Shown: piece after piece, positions 56,685 through 64,000 of the stretch
Numbering within the stretch: the stretch's first letter is position 1
Layout of the letters: the number at the start of each line of letters is the position of its first letter
Source of the DNA: Lutraria lutraria
Taxonomy: Eukaryota; Mollusca; Bivalvia; Venerida; Mactridae
Assembly: GCA_964023205.1 (NCBI GenBank)
Contig: OZ026835.1
Span: 39,777,083 to 39,841,082 of the forward strand
Length of the DNA: 64,000 bases
Direction: 5' to 3'
Notes under the pieces: model-generated
What the model saw: only the letters and a program-made list of their open reading frames with translations
Database searches by the model: none
Told to the model about the DNA's origin: nothing
Program-made: the position numbers and the translations under genes

Positions 56685-56852
56685 CTGATTGTACACACTG
56701 ACCACCTGTATTTGAAAACCCAGTCCCACACAGACATTTATAAAGAGAGGAAGAAATTTCCTGCCTGCATTCTGAATTAGGATCACTGCATAAATCAGAG
56801 CCTTGTAGATTTATTGATGGAGGTTCTGTACATTCAGCTCCTAGAGCAATCC
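56685..56852 (-). CDS. Host gene exon: EGF-like domain
   Basis: A 168-bp exon, phase 1-1, acceptor AG at 56,854-56,853 (TTTGTAG), donor GTATGACT from 56,684. It encodes GIALGAECTEPPS, then DLCSDPNSECRQE, YKCLCGTGFSNTGGQC, with six cysteines. The opening L-G-A-x-C recalls the 17.9-38.2 kb group, but the loops differ. Confidence 0.85.
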
Positions 56853-57807
56853 CTACAAACAACATATACAACATTACACTATTAATTTATCAAATATTAT
56901 GTGGCAGGGGGGGGGGTGTATCAGTTCCATGCTCTGAGATAATGCAGTAGCTAGGTAATAGTAACTGCAGTTTATGGAAACATCATTACAGAACAAGGCA
57001 TTACTTGAATTTAACTAATTAGTAATAAATGCTAGTATATATTAATGGTCTCTTGATTTTTATTTGATTATGATGCATTGAAGCAGCTATTATTGTTTGA
57101 TAGAATTAGCCTACAGTCAATGCCAACATAAACACTGGTACTTCCAGCCAAACACTGTAGGATTATCTTCAAGTACATGACTAAACCAATAAGGACATGT
57201 GATTTTGGCCAAAAAGTTCTTCAAAGGTTTCCCCATTTATATCAGTCTATGTTAAACAAGTGATCCCAAGAACCTTAAGGTCATAATTAGAACGATCTTG
57301 GTAAGGGACCACAAGACACTGCAACACACTATATATCTAAGCTCTATGCCATGCCATTTTGGCTAAGGAGTTTTTTTATGATTTTCCCAATTATCAGTTT
57401 ATGTTAGATAAGTGATGCTGGGGTAGGGCCAATTTAAACCTCATGTGCACAATTTGAACAATCTTGGGAATTTTGACCTGCAGGGGTATCGTTAGTAAAA
57501 TTTTGGTTAAAAAACAACCAAAGATCATTCCTCTGAAGTTTGATTGAAATTGGTTCACTTGTGTCAGAGATTTCATTTGAAACAATTATTCAACACAAAT
57601 TTCACATGTAACACAATGACAGACAGGGTGTTCACTATAGTTAACTACCCAAACACAAGACAAACACAATCTTTTCTTATTTTAAAAATAAAAATATATC
57701 AAACAGTGAGTGATTAATATTATTATCATGTTCTAGGTACCAGTAAATCATCAGACATTATTAACAAATTTAGTTAAACATAACTAACGCTTTACAAAAC
57801 TACCTAC
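56853..57807. repeat. Intron with an old Pearl-like remnant
   Basis: About 57,190-57,590 holds diverged Pearl-type cores (AAGCTCTATGCCATG, GGTAGGGCCAATTT, AACAACCAAAGATCATTCC) without recognisable ends. The rest is AT-rich intron. Confidence 0.5.
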
Positions 57808-57945
57808 TTGGAGTACAGGCACCACCAGAAGCACCTCCATTGGAATCATAATGTGTAGTAGTAATACAGGAGCATTTATCATCTGTACATGTTGCTGCTG
57901 TACCTGCACAACCTACATTTGTGTTGCAATCCATTCCTAGTTCAT
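57808..57945 (-). CDS. Host gene exon: EGF-like domain
   Basis: A 138-bp exon, phase 1-1, acceptor AG at 57,947-57,946 (TATACTAAG), donor GTAGGTAG from 57,807. It encodes DELGMDCNTNVGCAG, AATCTDDKCSC, then HYDSNGGASGGAC, with six cysteines. The acceptor has a poor pyrimidine tract but fits the phase of its neighbours. Confidence 0.82.
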
Positions 57946-59153
57946 CTTAGTATACAATATAAAAAGAAAATATACAGTAAAGAATTTTACATTGTGCCTT
58001 GCATTATTTTAAATCCAAATTCTGTGTAGTACTGTTACAGATCTCTATCAGCTAAATAAATAAACAAGAGGGTCATGATGGCCCTGTATCACTCATAAGA
58101 AAAATACTAATTGCAAAATCAATTAACCCCGAGGCCAGGATTTGAACATATTTGGTAGAAGTCTTCTAGACCATGCTTCACACAAATCAGGACTTGAAAA
58201 TTTTTCAAAGCCACACTAGTCCTAGCTGCAAATTCTTACTCACCCTTTAAAAGAAAACTCCCCCATAAGTATTTTAAGTATTTGTATAATTCTATATGTA
58301 CAGTATGTACAGTACAACCGCTGCAGAGCAAATATTGACCATTGTTTAGAGGCTGTTGCTCTACAGAGGTTAAAATTGTTATAAATATCAGCTTAGGGAA
58401 ATTTTGAAGGTGTTGTTATAGAGAGGTTGTTGCTCTATGGAGGGCTGCTCTGGAGAGGTTGTTTAAAGATTAAAACTTTAAAGGATGTTTAATTCTTCTG
58501 TTATATATATATGACAGATTATCTACTTTTAGTCATTATTCGCTAGTGCGTTTCACAAACGCGTATTTAACATAAACAAAACGTGAATTTAAATTGATTC
58601 GGATCGAATTTGAAAAGATATTTTTAGTTTAAATTTACATTTAGCGTGATTGAATTAATTAATGCCAGATTTTGTACTCGCCCAGTCAGACTACCATCCA
58701 TAAAAATCTATTCGCCCGATGGCAACTTCAGCTTGCCAATCTGAGCGGGCGAGTGGAATTTTTAAGCCCTGAAAATATCATAGCACAAAAAAATGTGGTT
58801 TCCAACAAGAAGATTTTTTTAAATGAGCCCATCTAAAATCAAGTTATCCCCCCCCCCCCCTGGCAGAGTCAATTTAGACCCAAGGATCATAATTTAAACA
58901 AATGTGGTAGATGTCTACCAGACAATGCTACACAACAAATACTTAAGCTCTAGGACCTATAGTTTCAGACAAGATGATCTTTTTACTTTTCCTGTATAAA
59001 CCTGTAAAATCAAGCAAAAAGAAGATTTTCAAAATTTTCCTATATAAGCCTTTATAAAAAAATAAATGCCAGAGTGGAGCCAGTTTTGGACCTAGGGCCA
59101 CGATTTGAACAAACTAGGTAGAGGTTCACTAGACAATGCAACCATACCAAAAT

Positions 59154-59230
59154 TCGAGGGTTCAACGCAACAGTGTTGTAACTCATATTGAAATCAGAAC
59201 AAGTTACGACAGTGTTGCGTTGAGCCCTTG
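59154..59230. mobile_element. 77-bp fold-back insertion
   Basis: Two arms of about 30 bp (TCGAGGGTTCAACGCAACAG and its near-perfect inverse) surround a 17-nt loop. It is flanked by AAAT (59,150-59,153; 59,231-59,234) within a Pearl core where other copies read ACCAAATATCTAA, so it is an insertion. Confidence 0.65.
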
Positions 59231-59261
59231 AAATATCTAATGTTTCTGACAAGAGGATTTT

Positions 59262-60423
59262 AAACAAGAGGGCCAAGATGGCCCTATATCGCTCACAAGA
59301 CAATCACTGTTCACTCATTAAAACATTGTTTTGAACCGGTGACCTAGTTTTTGACCCCAGATGACCCATGTTAGAACTTGTCCTACATATAAATAAGACA
59401 AACATTCTGACAAAATTTGGTGAAGATCCAATTAAAACCATGAAAACTACAGCATAGACAAGGTTTTCCTAAGATTTGACCTTGTGACCTAGTTTTTGAC
59501 CCCAGACGACCTATGTTCGAATTTGTCTTACATATCATTAAGACAAACATTCTGACTAGGTTTGGTGAAGATATGATCAAAATTTGACATCTACAGTGTT
59601 AATAAGGTTTTCCTAAGATTTGACCTTGTGACCTGGTTTTTGACCCTGGGTGACGCATATTTGAACTTGTCCTTAATATCATTAAGACAAACAATCTGAC
59701 AAGGTTTGGCCAAGATCCAATTAAAACCATGACATTTAGAGCTTTTACAAGATTCTTACCTAAGATTTGACCTGGTGACCCAGTTTTTGAACCCGGCTGA
59801 CCCATGTTCATCCTTGACCCACATATCATTGAGGCAAACATTTTGACAAGGTTTGGTGAAGATCCAATTAAAACTGTGACATCTACAGTGTTAACAAAGT
59901 TTTGACCTGGTGACCTAGTTATTGACCCCATATGACCCATATTTATACTTGACCGTTATATCATTAAAACAAACGTTTTGACAAAGTTTGGCGAAGATCC
60001 AATAATAACTGTGAAATCTACAGTGTTAACATGGTTTTTTATAAGATTTGACCTAGCGACCTAGTTTTTGACCCAAGATGACCTACATATTATTAAAATA
60101 AACATTCTGACAAAGTTTCATGAAGATCCAGTCAAAACAGTGATTTCTAAAGTGTTCACAAGGTTTTCCCTTATTTGGCCCTGGTGACCTAGTTTTTTTT
60201 ACCGAAAATGGCCCAATATCGAACTCGTCCGAGATTTTGTTGATATTAACGTTCTGACCCAGTTTTGCTAAAATTGGGCTAAAAATGTGGCCCCTAGTGT
60301 GGTCACAACATAAAGTTTGGCGACGCACACCGCACGACGCACGTACACCGCACGACGCCGGACGCCGGACGGAGAGTGATCCTAATAGCTCACTTTGTCA
60401 CTTTTTGACATGTGAGCTAAAAA
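59262..60423 (+). mobile_element. Pearl-like element 6, nested in element 5
   Basis: Same subfamily as 12,235-13,376: AACAAGAGGGCCAAGATGGC start, cores of about 145 bp, CGACGCACGTACACCGCACG stretch, and a terminal stem AGCTCAC...GTGAGCT plus AAAA. It splits element 5, hence is younger. Confidence 0.75.
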
Positions 60424-60857
60424 TGCTACACACCAAATATCTAAACTCTAGGCCCACAGAGGTTTAAGACAAGTTAAAGTTTTCCTATTGGTTGCAATGG
60501 CAACCCAAGTTTTTACTGATTTTTTAACAGCTTTAATAGAGCTTCTAATAACTATTCTGATAATTTGTAACATTCGAGTTGGTTAAATTACATCCAGACA
60601 GTTTTTGAATTTAAATCAAAGATATACATGTAATATGGGTGTGACCCTTGGGTAAATTTTGTTTAGCTGTAATATTCATTTATTTGTCACAAAGCAACTA
60701 GATTGTTTTCACATATAATTTAATTAGCTGTATTATTCATTTGTCACAAACCAACTAGATTGTTTACACATATAATTTAGCTGTAATATTCATTTGTCAC
60801 AAAACAACTAGATTGTTTTCACATATAATCTCCCAATCAATATGACTGAATATTTAC

Positions 60858-60989
60858 CCGCAACACATCCATCACCAACACCATTCTCGGAGTAACCATT
60901 TTCACAAACACATGTGTTGTTACTGTCACATGTCAGGTATGTATCAGATACACAATCAGTTAGTGATGAACAACTGTCTCCATAATCAG
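60858..60989 (-). CDS. Host gene exon: EGF-like domain
   Basis: It encodes ADYGDSCSSLTDCVSD, LTCDSNNTCVCENGYSENG, DGCVAG, with six cysteines. The donor GTAAAT from 60,857 is phase 1. The acceptor is less sure: AG at 60,991-60,990 would give 132 bp and keep phase 1, but the pyrimidine tract is weak. This is the most upstream exon seen. Confidence 0.7.
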
Positions 60990-62698
60990 CTCCATTACAG
61001 CAGTGTATCAAGCAGTATATACATATCTAAAAATAAATACATCAGTACATATTATGGAAGTTCTAAAACATAAAATTTAATATATGATTATTTTTATTAA
61101 TAAGACGCAGAATAAAACAAATAGTTCAATATTGTTGTTATTCAATTACAGTAAAATCTTGATTACCCAAAATAGACCTGACTGAAACATTATTTGGATA
61201 ATCCATGGTTTTAGATGACCCAGATAGTCTATGGTATGGGAAATCCAATTGTGTTTCATTATTGGGAGATCACTCTCATAAAGTCAATGATGTAAATCAA
61301 AAAAAATATATTAACAACATTTCATTCAATATAACCAATAGGTTTGTGATAAACATGCAGATGTTTTATAAAACTAGAAATGTGTCTGTAGGACATGGAT
61401 GCCCCCACCATTTTACACTGGACACAGAAATGAGTGTTTTGTAGCAAATATGTGGATACAACATAGAGCAGGTTGCTTGGGAATGCTGCCCAAAGTGGGA
61501 GGTAAAGATCGCCTAAGGATGGTAAACACACAACTACATGTACTTTCACTTTTTCAATATAAGGAATGAATGTAAATATTTAACTGTCCACTGTAACCTT
61601 GTCCTTTGAGTAAGTGACACAGTTTTTGCGCATGACACTTTGTCTTAATATGATGAACATTTGTGCGAAGTTATTTCAAAATCCAATCATGCATGACAAA
61701 GTTATGAGCGGGACACGAACATACACTTTCACTTTATCCATAATAATATGCACCAACTATGAACGTCCAATGTGACCTTGACCTTTGAGCAAGTGACAAA
61801 GTTGATGCGCATGGCACGTCATCTTGATATGATGAACATTTGTGCCAGTTTTTTTCAAAATCCAATCATGCATGACAGAGTTATAAGCCGGACACGAACA
61901 TATACATATAATGCTTTAAGTGTCGACTGTGACCTTGACCTTTGGGCAAATGACACAGTTGTCGCTCATGACACGTCTTCTTGATATGATGAACATTTGT
62001 GCCATAAATTTCAAAATCCAATCATGCATGATAGATTTATAAACCGACACAAATGCATATAATGCTTTAAATGTCCACTGTGACTTTGACCTTTGAGTAT
62101 TAGCGACACAATTTTTGCGAATGACACATTATCTTAATATGATGAACATTTGTGCCAATTTATTTCAAAATGCAATTATGCATGACAAAGAGTATGAAAG
62201 TTTTTGGTATTATTTGAAAGACAGTGGGTGGATATAGACACTTACGGTGTCCAATATCGCTGCCATGGATGTTGCTGAATCATCCTTTTTGGCATACAAT
62301 GTTTCTAGATCATGACTTGCCCACCAGACCACAGCGTGTGCTCTATATAAATTAAAATTTGGTGAATATATATACGGGATAAATCTGAGACCGTTCTGAA
62401 TTTTAATTTCTCCTGATTGAAGACTGGCCTGACATACGAAAAAAGATAAGTTCTTAGATCTAGTTTTGGAACCAGGTTCTTGCACTCCAGATAATAACAC
62501 TTATATATTTGTCCAACCATACAAAGAAGCAAACTTTGTACTATACCGGAAAGTACTTGTTCCCTTTATTTTTGCATTAGACCATATAAATTATGTTAGC
62601 TCGGGTCTTTATTCATTTACATGATATGGTTTTAATAGCTGATAATACTTTTATCTTTCAATAAAAACACAAGGTGTATTTTTTAAGTAGAATGTTAA
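60990..62698. other. Upstream intron or flank with repeats
   Basis: It contains a CAGTAAAATC-type pogo-like end (61,149 to about 61,440, one end only) and a diverged tandem repeat of about 155 bp (61,560-62,200; GTGACCTTGACCTTTGAG, GATGAACATTTGTGCC, CCAATCATGCATGAC). No exon seen. Confidence 0.5.
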
Positions 62699-63216
62699 AG
62701 GGGCATGTCCTGGAACTGAAGCGTCTAAAATAACAATCAAATTGGTATCATGTTAATGCCTAAATCAATTAATGAAAGCCCTGTAAAATATTTACTAAAC
62801 ATCCCACTAGCTGACTCAAAATACACATTTCAAGATTTACAAAACCTGCCGATTTCGGCCTCAGAAATTATTCGTCATTTTCACAACTCGACCCTTACGG
62901 TATCTGTCAAAACCGAAAATATCGCTGAAAAAATGTCAACAAACTGAAATGGTAAGTATTTCTCATGTTATGTTCACTTGAAAGGCAGCGCACGTGCTCT
63001 GTTGAACTCTCAGACGTATCGGAAATATCGCTGTCATCAATAAAAGGCTGTAAGCCTTTTATTCAAACCGACATATAAATACCGTCGCCGTGTTATATAG
63101 GGTCATTTTTTACCGGACATTCTTCCTTGACTTATCGGTAATAATTGATTTTACAAGTGACAAACGCATTTTTGGTGTATGAAAAAAAAGACACAGCAGT
63201 TCCTGGGCATGCCCCT
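62699..63216. mobile_element. TTAA-flanked MITE
   Basis: The ends AGGGGCATGTCCTGGAACT and (inverted) AGGGGCATGCCCAGGAACT are flanked by TTAA on both sides (62,695-62,698; 63,217-63,220). 518 bp, no transposase. TTAA targets point to piggyBac or Kolobok type. Confidence 0.75.
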
Positions 63217-63539
63217 TTAAAGCAAGAAGTCTGGGGAGTGAAATCTTCAGTAACAATGAAAGCAAACTGTGGTCTTTTTACGTCGTTTTATATCTTGCCA
63301 GAAACATCAGTTTGCGTGATTTTCTTTTGAAGCACGAGGACCATGCAAAACCTCCTTTGCTTTCAAACAATGGCATTTTGAATTACTCAAACTAACTCGC
63401 AACTCTATCAAGTACTCGAACAAAACGTGACACCCTCAATAGACGGACCTCTTGCCGATGCTGTGATTTTTGACGGCGCTTCATTTGTAAATAAATGTAT
63501 TAATAATTTTGGTGCTGCGAAAACGTTTGATTAATTTTT

Positions 63540-64000
63540 TTCGTTATTTACTACGCTAAAAGGGCATAATTCAGAAAAGTCAGGGACGATCAGGCTGGTT
63601 ATCAAATTTGAATGAGATTGCATGCCCATAAACATTTCAATCAAGGATCCGAATAAAACTGTTTGAATTGGTTCAAACTGTTAACAAGTTTGGTGAAGAT
63701 CGGATGAATACTATTTGAATTAGAGTCCGTACATTATGCTGAATGTTTAAAAAGCACTTAGTGACCCTGTGAACAAGTTTTTGACCCTAAATAATCCATA
63801 TTGGAAGTTGGCCTAGATATCATGTAGATGCAACTTCTGACCAAGTTTGGTGAAGATCTGATGTACACTATTTCAATAAGAGTCAGTATATCGTGATGAA
63901 TGTTGAAAACTAAGTGACCATATGACCTAGTTTTTGACCCGACATAACCCATATTCAAACTTGTCCTAGATACTATCTAGATGCAACTACTGACCAAGTT
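63540..64000 (+). repeat. Tandem-core interspersed repeat, cut by window end
   Basis: Opens AAAGGGCATAATTCAGAAAA and contains cores with AAGTTTGGTGAAGAT and GACCTAGTTTTTGACCC. It is related in opening to the short repeat at 35,400 and in core to the 12.2 kb element. The 3' end is outside the window. Confidence 0.5.

Larger units (their letters stand above)
58064..60540 (+). mobile_element. Pearl-like element 5, diverged and interrupted
   Basis: It starts AACAAGAGGGTCATGATGGC. Cores of the AGGTCCACTAGACAATGCTAC type are visible at 58,130-58,200, 58,860-59,150 and, after an interruption, at 60,424-60,540 (GCTACACACCAAATATCTAA). It contains a nested element (59,262-60,423) and a 77-bp fold-back insertion (59,154-59,230). 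The part 58,260-58,790 is unrelated sequence. Confidence 0.6.

Noticed and set aside
59383..60328. Several minus-strand frames of 65-113 codons with internal repeats
   Set aside because: They are translations of Pearl-like tandem cores; the protein repeats mirror the DNA period.
61205..61444. 79-codon plus-strand frame
   Set aside because: Lies in a diverged pogo-like end; no splice signals or domain.
1..64000. tRNA and rRNA genes
   Set aside because: No sequence with a convincing A-box/B-box pair and cloverleaf or conserved rRNA segment was noticed by eye; a covariance search was not possible.

Overview
The window looks like genomic DNA of a bivalve mollusc. It is AT-rich and intron-dominated. 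It carries many copies of repeats that open with AACAAGAGGGCC and close with a GTGAGCTAAAA hairpin, which I recognise as the bivalve 'Pearl'-like (Helentron-type) class. It also holds LINEs, a Ty3/Gypsy element and DNA transposons. No bacterial-type operon, rRNA, tRNA or CRISPR array was seen. All reading was done by eye, without searches.

Host gene. At least thirteen short exons lie on the minus strand between 60,989 and 3,440. In transcription order they are EGF (60.9 kb), EGF (57.9), EGF (56.8), a damaged TSP1 (48.1), TSP1 (46.9), TSP1 (46.2), EGF (44.3), EGF (38.2), EGF (21.8), EGF (17.9), EGF (16.0), a TSP1 split by a LINE (11.65 / 6.0) and TSP1 (3.5). The intact ones have lengths divisible by three and start and end in phase 1, the signature of exon shuffling. 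They probably belong to one large secreted or cell-surface mosaic protein. No signal peptide, first exon, transmembrane exon or last exon is visible.

Mobile elements by region. (1) 1-3.2 kb: minus-strand LINE with ORF1 mostly open and an ORF2 that is frameshifted and internally deleted. (2) 3,638-5,232: probable solo LTR just upstream of the 3.5 kb TSP1 exon. (3) 6,060-11,617: minus-strand LINE inserted inside a TSP1 exon with a 7-bp target duplication. (4) 12.2-21.2 kb: three Pearl-like elements and one satellite-like array with a 324-bp higher-order period, between EGF exons. (5) 23,931-34,792: complete Ty3/Gypsy retrotransposon with seemingly identical 1,302-bp LTRs, intact gag and pol, a canonical -1 frameshift heptamer at the gag/pol junction, and an extra two-exon ORF in the env position coding for two zinc-finger-like motifs. 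(6) 38.7-41.2 kb: near-identical second copy of the Gypsy target region, empty of the Gypsy element. (7) 49,185-55,517: a 6.3-kb DNA transposon with long terminal inverted repeats whose ends resemble the CACAGTG heptamer; it sits inside an older repeat whose uninterrupted copy is at 36 kb. (8) A pogo/Tigger-like element, a TTAA-flanked MITE, nested Pearl-like elements and a 77-bp fold-back insertion occupy much of the rest.

The most interesting items are the Gypsy element with its spliced zinc-finger ORF, the hairpin array just upstream of the TATA box in two unrelated LTRs, and the RSS-like long-TIR transposon. The near-identical 2.5-kb blocks could also be uncollapsed haplotypes, so assembly error must be considered before evolutionary claims are made.
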